Origin: Flavobacteriales bacterium
GTDB lineage: Bacteria; Bacteroidota; Bacteroidia; Flavobacteriales_F; PHOS-HE28
NCBI GenBank assembly: GCA_019638085.1
Contig: JAHBUL010000001.1
Coordinates: 408,268 to 472,267 of the forward strand
DNA: 64,000 nt
Direction of reading: 5' to 3'
The position numbers and the translations under genes were made by a program. The notes under the pieces were generated by a model, which did not search any database, was not told where the DNA came from, and saw nothing but the letters and a program-made list of their open reading frames with translations. Numbering within the stretch: position 1 is the first letter of the stretch; every line of letters begins with the position of its first letter. Of this stretch, positions 8,761 through 16,898 are shown piece after piece.

Positions 8761-8791
8761 TTGCGTCGAACGGCATGGGGGAATACCTTGC
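8761..8791 (+). promoter_or_regulatory. promoter of the M36 protease gene
   Basis: TTG (8761-8763), 20 bases, then TACCTTGC (8784-8791), 18 bases before the ATG at 8810. It fits the Bacteroidota layout with one mismatch in the last two bases of the -7 box. It also argues for the 8810 start over upstream ATGs. Confidence 0.5.
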
Positions 8792-8809
8792 CGACCTCAA
8801 TTTCCTCCG

Positions 8810-11800
8810 ATGCTCCGTATCCCCAAGTTCTTGTTGTGCCTTGCAACCGCTTTTTTCTCTTTTTCCGCTATCGCCCAGGATCGTCCCAAGGATCCAGCAG
8901 AGCTGGTGCGTGCGGAACTCGTTGGGCAAGGCTATGTAGCGGAGGACCTGGCTGACCTGGTGGTGAAGGACCAGTACCGCGATGCCCATAATGGAGTGGA
9001 ACACACATTTCTGCGCCAGCGTTGGCATGGTATTGAAGTGTTCAATGGCGATATCGCGCTGCACCGCGCAGCGGATGGACGGGTATTGAAGATGACCAAT
9101 GCAGCGTGGCCCTATGTGGCCAAGACCGTGGATGCTACCGATCCGGTGGTCACGGCGGAACAAGCGTTGGCCACCGTGCTCAATAAGGACCTTCCCGGCA
9201 CCCGGGTGCCTTCATTGGTGTCCAAAGAGGACCAAGGGCGACAGCTCGTTTTCGATAGGACCGCTTTCAATGGTGAGCCGGTGAAGGTGCAGTTGATGTA
9301 CCAACGCACGGACACGTTGTTACGGTTGGTCTGGAACGTCAATTACTACAGCCCCGGAGGCGCCAATTGGTGGAACGTGCGCATCAGTGCGACCAACGGT
9401 GATGAACTGGAGCGGAATGACTGGGTGAGTGAATGCGGCTTTGATGAGGTCGTGGAACGGAGGTCCTGTGTGGAAGAGGAGGACGCCCCCATGCCTCTGC
9501 CGGCTGCCCCGCTGGACTACAACGTTTATCCACTCCCCTTGGAAAGTCCCAGCCATGGCTCCCGTGCCATTCGCAATGCACCATGGGCTTCGGCAGGCAT
9601 CGCATCGCCCTATGGCTGGCATGATACGGATGGAAGTGCCGGTGCGGAGTACACGATCACTCGGGGAAACAATGTGCATGCGCAGGAGGACGCCAACGCG
9701 AACAATGGAACAGGATACAGTCCGGACGGCGGAGCATCCTTGGATTTTGACTTCCCCATCAACCTTAGCCAGGAGCCGAACACCTATCAGGATGCCGCCA
9801 TTACCAACCTCTTTTACTGGAACAACCTGATGCACGACGTGTGGTACCAGTATGGCTTCAACGAGGTGAGCGGGAATTTCCAGCAGAACAACTACGGAAG
9901 AGGCGGTGCAGGCGGTGACTATGTATTGGCGGATGCCCAGGATGGTAGCAGTACCAACAATGCGAATTTCGGCACCCCACCGGACGGGAACTCTCCACGG
10001 ATGCAGATGTTCCTATGGAATCAGACCACGCCCAAGCGCGATGGGGACCTGGATGCAGGCATCATTGCACATGAATATGGGCATGGCATCAGCAATCGTT
10101 TGGTAGGTGGCCCATCCAATGTGAACTGCCTGAACAATAGCGAGCAGATGGGCGAAGGCTGGAGCGACTTCTTTGGCCTGATGATGACCATGCAGCCCGG
10201 TGATACCCGGACTGATGGACGCGGCATCGGCACGTATGTACTCGGTGAGCCTACCACGGGCCTCGGCATCCGACCAGCCCCCTACTCGACCTCCTTCGCA
10301 GTGAATGACTTTACGTACGTGGATACGCAGAACCCCAACTACCAATATGCACATGACATCGGTTTCATCTGGTGTACCATGTTGTGGGAAATGACCTGGG
10401 ACCTGATCGACCAGTACGGATTCGACCCGGACCTCTACAATGGGACCGGCGGGAACAATATCGCCATGCAATTGGTGATCGACGGACTGAAGCTGACACC
10501 GTGCAGCCCCGGTTTCGTGGATGGCCGGGATGCGATCCTCGCAGCGGATGCAGCCAACAATGGCGGAGTCAACCAGAACCTCATTTGGAGTGCATTTGCC
10601 CGGAGGGGGTTGGGTTTCAGCGCGGACCAAGGCAGCACCAACAGCCTGAACGACCAGACCGAGGCTTACGACCTTCCACTGCAGAATGACATTGGGATCG
10701 CTCAGGTACTTACCCCCGCTGCCGGTGACTTCTTTACCTGCGGAAGCATACCGATCACAGTAAGTGCGGAGCTGCGCAACTTCGGTCTGTTACCTCAAAG
10801 CGGCTTCACCGTGCGCTACTCCTTGGATGGCGGACCGTACGTCAACCAAGTCTATCCGGGCACCTTGGCAGCGGGTTCCTCGGAGACGTTCACATTCACG
10901 CAGACGATCTTGCTCCCCACGGCCGGCGCACATACCATTAGCGTAAGTACTGTGCTTGCGGGCGATGAATTCCCGGGCGATGACGAAGCCAGCAATGTGT
11001 TGAACGGGGTGGCCGGCACCACGGTCTCCACACCACTTTCGGAAGATGTGGAAGGCGGCTCGGCAACACCTACGGGATGGACACTGGAGAACCCGGATAA
11101 TTCCACCACATGGACCACCGCTAACTTGAGCAATGGTGCGGATTGTTCCACAACCACGGCCTGGATGATCAACTACAACACGTACAGTGCATATGGGCAA
11201 GAGGACCGATTGATCACGCCCATGATCGATCTCGCCGGATCCTCCAACAACCGGCTCACCTTCGATCATGCCTATGCGCGCTACAGTGCATCCTATTACG
11301 ATAGCTTCCGGGTGGAGGTCAGCGATGATTGCGGGAGCAGTTGGACAAGCGTATTCAGCGCTTCCGGAACTGATCTGGCAACGGCCCCTAACAGCACAGC
11401 GAGCAATTGGCAACCCAGTTGTACCCAATGGGCCTCACATGACCTGGACCTGAGTGCATATGACGGCGGTGTCATCATGCTCCGCTTTGTCGGTATTTGC
11501 GGCTACGGCCAACGGCTTTATTTCGATAATGTGAACGTGTTCGGCACAACTTCAGCTGGCGCATCGGTTTCCGTGCGCATGTATCTGGACGGCTGCTACA
11601 ACACGACGGAGCATCGCATGAACGATCAGCTCAGGGCGAATAACCAAGTGCCTGCTTCGGAGCCATACTCCGGCTTAAGCTTTGCACTTCCCGGAGGAGG
11701 GGGAGAAACCTTGGGAAGTGGGTTACTCGCGACCACGGGGGATGATGCCATCGTGGATTGGGTGGTGGTGGAGCTCCGCTCCGCTACCATGCCTGCGCAG

Positions 11801-12295
11801 ATCTTGGGGGCCCAATGCGCGTTGCTGCAGCGCGACGGTGATGTGGTGGCCGCAGATGGCTCATCGGTATTGCATTTTTCAGCACCGGAAGGCGACTATC
11901 ATATCGCGGTGCGGCACCGGAACCACTTGGGCTGCATGACGGCGACAACGCGATCGCTAACTACCGCAGCAACCATGGTTGACTTCGGCCTGAGCACCAC
12001 GGCCACGTACGGCACTGATGCACGCAACCTCAAGGACGGGAGAATGCTTCTTTGGTCAGGGAACGTCGTGCGCGATGGAGCATTACGCTATACCGGCTCG
12101 GGCAATGATCGCGACCCGATCCTACAGGCCATTGGAGGAAGCGTGCCCACAGTCACAACGACCGGTTATGGACCCGGTGACGTGAACATGGATGGTGTGG
12201 TGAAATACACCGGCTCAGGCAACGACCGCGATGCCTTGCTGCAGAATATTGGAGGGAGCGTTCCCACGCAGGCGCGCATGGAGCAACTGCCGTAG
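8810..12295 (+). CDS. secreted M36 (fungalysin) metallopeptidase with C-terminal GDVNxDG/KYTGxxNDRD repeats
   Basis: Large secreted zinc protease, 1161 residues from the chosen ATG (MLRIPKFLLCLATAFFSFSAIAQ signal peptide). A propeptide of the FTP/PepSY type (about 25-200) is followed by the M36 catalytic domain with HEYGHGISNRL at 421-425. The glutamate ligand is expected in the MGEGWSDFFGL helix just after, and WCTMLWEMTWDLIDQYG is also typical. After about residue 620 come a CARDB-like beta domain (ELRNFGLLPQSGFTVRYSLDGG) and a jellyroll/MAM-like domain (EDRLITPMIDLAGSSNNRLTFDHAYARY). The last ~90 residues carry two copies of a motif with YTGSGNDRD and LLQNIGGSVPT, the second preceded by a dockerin-like loop GDVNMDG. 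It ends in MEQLP. No classic T9SS CTD is visible. Confidence 0.9.
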   Translation: MLRIPKFLLCLATAFFSFSAIAQDRPKDPAELVRAELVGQGYVAEDLADLVVKDQYRDAHNGVEHTFLRQRWHGIEVFNGDIALHRAADGRVLKMTNAAWPYVAKTVDATDPVVTAEQALATVLNKDLPGTRVPSLVSKEDQGRQLVFDRTAFNGEPVKVQLMYQRTDTLLRLVWNVNYYSPGGANWWNVRISATNGDELERNDWVSECGFDEVVERRSCVEEEDAPMPLPAAPLDYNVYPLPLESPSHGSRAIRNAPWASAGIASPYGWHDTDGSAGAEYTITRGNNVHAQEDANANNGTGYSPDGGASLDFDFPINLSQEPNTYQDAAITNLFYWNNLMHDVWYQYGFNEVSGNFQQNNYGRGGAGGDYVLADAQDGSSTNNANFGTPPDGNSPRMQMFLWNQTTPKRDGDLDAGIIAHEYGHGISNRLVGGPSNVNCLNNSEQMGEGWSDFFGLMMTMQPGDTRTDGRGIGTYVLGEPTTGLGIRPAPYSTSFAVNDFTYVDTQNPNYQYAHDIGFIWCTMLWEMTWDLIDQYGFDPDLYNGTGGNNIAMQLVIDGLKLTPCSPGFVDGRDAILAADAANNGGVNQNLIWSAFARRGLGFSADQGSTNSLNDQTEAYDLPLQNDIGIAQVLTPAAGDFFTCGSIPITVSAELRNFGLLPQSGFTVRYSLDGGPYVNQVYPGTLAAGSSETFTFTQTILLPTAGAHTISVSTVLAGDEFPGDDEASNVLNGVAGTTVSTPLSEDVEGGSATPTGWTLENPDNSTTWTTANLSNGADCSTTTAWMINYNTYSAYGQEDRLITPMIDLAGSSNNRLTFDHAYARYSASYYDSFRVEVSDDCGSSWTSVFSASGTDLATAPNSTASNWQPSCTQWASHDLDLSAYDGGVIMLRFVGICGYGQRLYFDNVNVFGTTSAGASVSVRMYLDGCYNTTEHRMNDQLRANNQVPASEPYSGLSFALPGGGGETLGSGLLATTGDDAIVDWVVVELRSATMPAQILGAQCALLQRDGDVVAADGSSVLHFSAPEGDYHIAVRHRNHLGCMTATTRSLTTAATMVDFGLSTTATYGTDARNLKDGRMLLWSGNVVRDGALRYTGSGNDRDPILQAIGGSVPTVTTTGYGPGDVNMDGVVKYTGSGNDRDALLQNIGGSVPTQARMEQLP

Positions 12296-12350
12296 GAGGA
12301 ATCAACACGATGTGAACGCCGCCGTTGTGTGGCCAAGGTGGCTACAGCGA

Positions 12351-12617
12351 TCAGCCTTGCGCGCTCCTGAATTCCTTGATGAAGCTGGAGATCCGCTTGC
12401 GGAAGAACAGAAAGAGCAGGATGTAGGGAATGGCGATCATGAACAGGATGCCCTTGTTCAGCCCGGCACCTACGGATTGGTTGCCGCCGTAAACGTTCCC
12501 ACCGGCCTCGGTCTGCGCCACGGCCTTGCACATGGAGCAGCCTTGTGCCCATGTATCGGCGGGTAACGCCATCAATACCAGCACCACGGCAAGAAGAAGG
12601 AGGTGTCGCTTGCTCAT
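12351..12617 (-). CDS. small membrane protein with CSMC motif, oxidase cluster
   Basis: 88 residues: signal peptide to about residue 25 (LPADTWAQ), then GCSMCKAVAQTEAGG, then a transmembrane helix (ILFMIAIPYILLFLFF) and a short basic tail. The CxxC just after the cleavage site would face the periplasm and could bind copper or haem or form a disulfide; that is inference. It ends the oxidase accessory run (ctaB, two subunit III genes, subunit IV, SCO, DUF420), suggesting a role in oxidase assembly. A -7 box 5 bases before its ATG suggests it can also be transcribed alone. Confidence 0.7.
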   Translation of the reverse strand: MSKRHLLLLAVVLVLMALPADTWAQGCSMCKAVAQTEAGGNVYGGNQSVGAGLNKGILFMIAIPYILLFLFFRKRISSFIKEFRSAQG

Positions 12618-12622
12618 CGGGA

Positions 12623-12630
12623 CAAAGGTA
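12623..12630 (-). promoter_or_regulatory. -7 box TACCTTTG before the 88-aa gene
   Basis: Exact TAnnTTTG on the minus strand, five bases from the ATG; no clear -33 TTG. Confidence 0.4.
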
Positions 12631-12657
12631 GTGGTGCGGATCAGCCTCGAGGAAGGA

Positions 12658-13182
12658 TCAATAATAGGGGGCGCACATCAGATAGACCACAACCCCGGTA
12701 ATGCTCACGTAAAGCCAGAGGGGCAAGGTCCAGCGGGCGATCTTCCGGTGCTTATCAAATCGCTCGCTGAGCGCCCGGACCAAGGTGATCAGTACCAAGG
12801 GCACGATCGCTGCGGCCAGTACGATATGTGAGAGCAACACCGGATAGTACAACCAGCCCAAGGCCCCGCCATACTTCACGGAGGGGAAGCTGCCATGTTG
12901 GATCACATAGCTCACAAGAAAGAGCACACTGAAGGCCACAGCGGTGAGCATGAATGCCCGGTGTACGGGTATCTTCCGCTTCATGATGGCCACCCATCCG
13001 CAGATCAGGGCCACGGCAGCCAGCCCGTTCAATACTGCATTCACTTTGGGCAGCGTGTTCGGAGACAGGCCGGTTATGACGATCAACTTCGGACCCATGT
13101 AGATGAAGGCGATGATGCCGATCAGCACGAAGCTGAGCATCCATGCGATCGCCGTTCCACTGCGCTTGATCAAGGTGGACAT
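12658..13182 (-). CDS. DUF420 membrane protein (oxidase assembly-associated)
   Basis: 174 residues with about five hydrophobic helices. It has conserved histidines in KIPVHRAFMLTAVAFSVLFLVSY, VIQHGSFPS and YPVLLSHIVLAA, the pattern of DUF420 proteins, which are related to haem-handling CtaG/COX assembly-associated proteins. It sits directly downstream of SCO (two-base gap), as commonly seen in Bacteroidota oxidase clusters. Role inferred: assembly of the copper or haem centre of the oxidase. Confidence 0.88.
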   Translation of the reverse strand: MSTLIKRSGTAIAWMLSFVLIGIIAFIYMGPKLIVITGLSPNTLPKVNAVLNGLAAVALICGWVAIMKRKIPVHRAFMLTAVAFSVLFLVSYVIQHGSFPSVKYGGALGWLYYPVLLSHIVLAAAIVPLVLITLVRALSERFDKHRKIARWTLPLWLYVSITGVVVYLMCAPYY

Positions 13183-13184
13183 CT

Positions 13185-13889
13185 TCAGTTCCCCGCTTGG
13201 GCTGCCTCCCGGGCTATGGCCTTCTCTTCCTGAAGTAGCATCTTCAGGTCAACCATAAGGTCGCGCATGGCATCGGTGTTGGTGCCATCATACATACCTC
13301 GGATGTGGTGGCGCTTATCCACGAGGACGAATTGGGGAGAGTGTACGAATTGCTCGGCAGCGGAGGAGTCCGCACTGGCGCTCAACAAGTACCCCAGGTT
13401 GCCTTGTCGATAGATATCCGGGGCATGGCCCGTGAGGAACTTCCAGCGCTTCGGATCGGCCTCCAAGCGCTTGGCATAGGCCTTAAGCACTTCCGGGGTA
13501 TCATGCTCGGGATCCACGGTGTGGCTCAGGAACAGAACGTCCTTGTATTGCGGATGATCCAACTGCAGTTGCAACTGCTGCATCTGGATGCTCATTTTCG
13601 GACAGATGCTCGTGCAACGGGTAAAGAAGAAATCCGCGATCACTACTTTTCCCTCTACATCCTTGTCGCTGAACGGCTGCCCGTTCTCATCAATGAAATT
13701 GAATGGCGGGACGGTGAAGTAGGTAGTGTCGCCCGGCGCATTCACCTCGCGCTCCCCGATGTAAGGAAGGTTGATGTAATGGCTCTTGCTGCCCTTTCCG
13801 ATGAGCAGCGCTGCAGGAATAAGCACCAGCAAGATGAGCAACAAGATGATCTTCTTGCCTTTGCTTGCGGGTGCGTGCGGTTTGGTCAC
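13185..13889 (-). CDS. SCO1/SenC copper chaperone for cytochrome oxidase
   Basis: Delivers copper to the CuA centre of oxidase subunit II. I chose the GTG at 13887-13889, which gives a 4-base GTGA overlap with the stop of the subunit IV gene (234 aa). An ATG 14 codons earlier would overlap by 46 bases and adds unconvincing residues. One N-terminal anchor helix (about 13-30) is followed by the thioredoxin-like domain with Cys92 and Cys96 (RCTSICPKMS) and the copper-binding His183 (QFVHSPQFVLVD). All three metal residues are present. Confidence 0.92.
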   Translation of the reverse strand: MTKPHAPASKGKKIILLLILLVLIPAALLIGKGSKSHYINLPYIGEREVNAPGDTTYFTVPPFNFIDENGQPFSDKDVEGKVVIADFFFTRCTSICPKMSIQMQQLQLQLDHPQYKDVLFLSHTVDPEHDTPEVLKAYAKRLEADPKRWKFLTGHAPDIYRQGNLGYLLSASADSSAAEQFVHSPQFVLVDKRHHIRGMYDGTNTDAMRDLMVDLKMLLQEEKAIAREAAQAGN

Positions 13890-14254
13890 AGGAAAACCTT
13901 CAGGATCTCGTGGATGTACGTGGCCTCCCAAATGAGGACAAAAGCGATGTACATCAAGAAAAGGACATAGGGCATCAGGATCATGCTGCGCACGTTCCTC
14001 CGCTCATCACCCAAATGCATGAAGGTCATCACGATGTACGCGGCCTTTATCATGGTGAGGACGATGAAGACCCATTTCACCCAATGCCATGAGTTGGGCA
14101 TGATATCCATCCAGAACACACCGAGAAGTACCTCCACGGATGTGATCACGGACAGGAGGATGGTCACGAAGAGGATCTTCTTGCGGATCACCCGCCCTTG
14201 CTCCTCGCTGTGGCCGGCATCCAAGCTGTATTCGATGATGTCGTCGCGTTCCAT
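13886..14254 (-). CDS. cytochrome c oxidase subunit IV family protein
   Basis: 122 residues with three transmembrane helices (about 25-47, 56-80, 92-115) and the MKAAYIVMTFMHL-like middle helix (here IKAAYIVMTFMHLGDERR) that marks the prokaryotic CtaF/CyoD-like subunit IV. It follows the subunit III gene after 70 bases and overlaps SCO by four bases. Confidence 0.88.
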   Translation of the reverse strand: MERDDIIEYSLDAGHSEEQGRVIRKKILFVTILLSVITSVEVLLGVFWMDIMPNSWHWVKWVFIVLTMIKAAYIVMTFMHLGDERRNVRSMILMPYVLFLMYIAFVLIWEATYIHEILKVFL

Positions 14255-14324
14255 GTATACCGCCGTAGCCCGGCGAAGGCGTTTTTTAGTTCAGATCCAC
14301 TTTACCCAAGCTAAGCCGTTTTGG

Positions 14325-15173
14325 TCACACCAAGTAGAAGAAGGTGAATACGAATACCCACACCAGGTCAACAAAGTGCCAGTATAGACCCGCCTTTTCC
14401 ACCATCTCGTAGTGGCCGCGCCTATGGAATACACCTTTTATCACCATGGTGAGCACGACGATGTTCAGGATGACACCGGTGGTAACGTGGAAGCCGTGGA
14501 AGCCGGTGATGAAGAAAAAGAAGTTGGCATATGAAGTGGGGCCATACTCATTTTCGGTCATGTTGGCCCCGCTGACCACGGAAATGGCGCTCTGGTATAG
14601 CTTGTACGCCTCAGGACCTTTCACCACTTCCTCGGACTGGGTGCTTCCGATGGTCATGGCGAACGTGGCCGGATCGATCGTTTCACCATGGTGCGGATTC
14701 TCCACCAAGAAAGCGGTGCGTCCATCTGCCAGTGTGACCCGGGCATGGCTACCATGGATGAAGTGGGACCATTCGAAGGCCTGTGAACTGAGGAAGAAGA
14801 GTCCGCCGATCACGGTAAGGAACAGCCATTTTACCACGCCCTTCTTATCCATCCGGTGCCCGGCTTCCACGGCTAGAACCATGGTCACCGAGCTGATGAT
14901 CAGGATGAAGGTCATCAGGGCCACATACATCAGCGGGTATGTGCCGCTAAGGCCGGGGAAAGAGCTGAAGACGATCTCGCCGACGGGCCATTCCATGCCG
15001 GGGCCCAGAGAGTGACGTGCAAAGCCGTACGCAGCCAAGAGGCCGGTGAACGTGAGCGCATCGGAGACCAGGAAGAACCAGATCATCAATTTCCCGTAGC
15101 TCACGCTTAAGGGGGAGCGGCCGCCGCCCCAGAGGACAGCATTGCTTATGGTTTTGGATGCTTCGCCTGACAT
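14325..15173 (-). CDS. cytochrome c oxidase subunit III (copy 2 in the operon)
   Basis: 282 residues. Subunit III signatures are EWSHF (134-138), TGFHGFHVTTGV (223-234) and the last-helix AGLYWHFVDLVWVFVF (261-276). A polar loop of about 70 residues (about 140-212), with GETIDPATFAMTIGSTQSEEV and other acidic stretches, separates the halves and is longer than in E. coli CyoC. Located directly after another subunit III gene, as in many Bacteroidota. Confidence 0.92.
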   Translation of the reverse strand: MSGEASKTISNAVLWGGGRSPLSVSYGKLMIWFFLVSDALTFTGLLAAYGFARHSLGPGMEWPVGEIVFSSFPGLSGTYPLMYVALMTFILIISSVTMVLAVEAGHRMDKKGVVKWLFLTVIGGLFFLSSQAFEWSHFIHGSHARVTLADGRTAFLVENPHHGETIDPATFAMTIGSTQSEEVVKGPEAYKLYQSAISVVSGANMTENEYGPTSYANFFFFITGFHGFHVTTGVILNIVVLTMVIKGVFHRRGHYEMVEKAGLYWHFVDLVWVFVFTFFYLV

Positions 15174-15195
15174 GGAAGAGATTTCGTGGGCAATG

Positions 15196-15921
15196 TTAGT
15201 GAACGTAGGCCAAGAACAAAAGCAAGTATACCCATAGGCCCGCTAAAAAGTGCCAGTAGTAGGTTCCTGCCCATAGGCCTTGGTGGTTCTCCTTGCCGTA
15301 ACGGCCCATCAAGGCCTTCACGGACATGATCAGTAATGCGATGAGCCCACCGAATACGTGGGCAAAGTGTGCATAGGTGAGCACATAGAAATAGGAACTC
15401 GCCGAGTTCATGCTCTCATCCATCTCCGCATTGAGCGGATATTCGAAGCCCGTATCATCGGGCAGGAAGTATTCCTCGCCTTGCTTTACCAAGGTCTCGC
15501 CCCTACGTTCAATGGTATAGTCCGTACCATATTCCGCGTTCACGCTCTTCAGGCGCGCCACCAAGGCATAGCCGTCATTCAACAGATCGCCCCAACCCTT
15601 GAACTGGCTGAAGACGAAACAAAGGCCCAGACCCAGAGTGAGCAGGAGCCAGGGCGCTACCGAGCGCTTGTGGTCCTTTCGTGCCTGTATCAAGGCCAGG
15701 TGGATGGTGGCACTGCTGATCAGGATGAAACCCGTGCTCCACCAGAACGGAGCGGGCATCTTGAAATTCACCCAGTAGTTGGAGCTCCCTTTGCTCACCA
15801 AGTAAGCGCTGGTGAGGCCCGCGAAGAACATCACGATGGAGAAGAACAAGAGGTAGGTAAGGTTCCTCTTGGCCTTGATCATGCTGCCTTTTTGCTCGGC
15901 GCTCAATTCCGTGTCGCTCAT
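15196..15921 (-). CDS. cytochrome c oxidase subunit III (copy 1 in the operon)
   Basis: 241 residues from the ATG at 15919-15921, which overlaps the ctaB stop by four bases (ATGA). The frame is open 60 codons upstream, but that stretch is antisense-like noise within ctaB. It has five hydrophobic helices, TIHLALIQARK, YAHFAHVFGGLIAL and TYYWHFLAGLWVYLLLF. The sequence is clearly different from the next subunit III, so the pair is not a recent duplication. Subunits I and II are not in the window. Confidence 0.9.
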   Translation of the reverse strand: MSDTELSAEQKGSMIKAKRNLTYLLFFSIVMFFAGLTSAYLVSKGSSNYWVNFKMPAPFWWSTGFILISSATIHLALIQARKDHKRSVAPWLLLTLGLGLCFVFSQFKGWGDLLNDGYALVARLKSVNAEYGTDYTIERRGETLVKQGEEYFLPDDTGFEYPLNAEMDESMNSASSYFYVLTYAHFAHVFGGLIALLIMSVKALMGRYGKENHQGLWAGTYYWHFLAGLWVYLLLFLAYVH

Positions 15922-16775
15922 AGCTTGTCCAGCACGTAGGCCAGTTGCACCACTGGCAGATAGAGGAAGCTTGCGAACATCAATCGCCGGGCATCGGCCT
16001 TGTCCAAGGTCCGCATCAGGCGCAGTGCATGCAACAGCATCCAGAGGCCCAAGAGACCGGCGGTCAATCCAGCCCACGGGCCGGTAAGACCGAATACCCA
16101 TGGCAACAGGCCGACGAGCAAGGCGAAAAAGGTATAGAGCACCACCAGGAAGGCGCTGTACCGATCGCGTCCTCCACGGGATGGGAGCAAGTGGTAGCCG
16201 GCCTTCGCGTAGTCATCGTGGAGCAGCCATGAAATGCTCCAGAAGTGGGGGAATTGCCACATGAACTGCATGGCGAACAACAGTCCGGGGCCGAGGCCGA
16301 AGGAGCCGGTGGCCGCTACGTAGCCAAGCATGGGCGGAAAAGCGCCGGGGAAGGCGCCCACAAAGACGGCCCAAGAGCTCATCCGCTTCATGGGGGTATA
16401 GAGCGCCACGTACATGAACAAGGAGAGCAGCCCCAGAATGCCGGTGAGCGGTCCGAAGGTGTTCCAAAGCACGAAGGTGCCGATGGCTCCGGCAGCCAAC
16501 GCGACCGTGATGGCCTCGGCCATGCTCATGGAACCCCGCACCAAGGGACGCTGGCTGGTACGGTCCATGCGGCCGTCCTGCTCAACTTCGATCACTTGGT
16601 TGAGGGCGTTGGAAGCACCGGTAACCAGCAATCCACCTATGGTGAGCAGCAGCGCATTCGCAATGCTGAAAGCGCCTGCAGGTACGCCCATGCCATAGCC
16701 CAGCACGGCGCTTACCACTACCAACGACGCCAGCCGCAGCTTGAACAGCGCTGCAAGGTCCTTTACTTTCGACAC
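15918..16775 (-). CDS. ctaB: protohaem IX farnesyltransferase (haem O synthase)
   Basis: Adds a farnesyl tail to haem b for the oxidase; integral membrane prenyltransferase of the UbiA fold. Start chosen at the GTG at 16773-16775 (VSKVKDLAALFKLRLASLVVVSAVLGYG, 285 aa), because this aligns with the usual N-terminus. The frame remains open to a GTG at 16892. The Asp-rich motif NALNQVIEVEQDGRMDRT is present, together with the second loop around LHDDYAKAGYHLLPSRGG. About eight or nine helices. First gene of the oxidase accessory operon; a -7 box at 16823-16830 lies inside the longer alternative frame. Confidence 0.9.
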   Translation of the reverse strand: MSKVKDLAALFKLRLASLVVVSAVLGYGMGVPAGAFSIANALLLTIGGLLVTGASNALNQVIEVEQDGRMDRTSQRPLVRGSMSMAEAITVALAAGAIGTFVLWNTFGPLTGILGLLSLFMYVALYTPMKRMSSWAVFVGAFPGAFPPMLGYVAATGSFGLGPGLLFAMQFMWQFPHFWSISWLLHDDYAKAGYHLLPSRGGRDRYSAFLVVLYTFFALLVGLLPWVFGLTGPWAGLTAGLLGLWMLLHALRLMRTLDKADARRLMFASFLYLPVVQLAYVLDKL

Positions 16776-16822
16776 GACCCCGGGCCGTGTGGCGTATGCT
16801 TCCCGCGTTTCCAAATCGGCGG

Positions 16823-16830
16823 CGAAAGTA
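16823..16830 (-). promoter_or_regulatory. -7 box TACTTTCG before ctaB
   Basis: Fits TAnnTTYG on the minus strand, 47 bases before the chosen ctaB GTG. It supports the shorter ctaB and a promoter separate from the upstream RemB/Wzi unit. No convincing -33 element. Confidence 0.35.
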
Positions 16831-16898
16831 AGCCATGTACCCAATAGAATGGAACCGGACCTGCCCAAGGACCGCGAAAACGGAACATTCACTGCACA

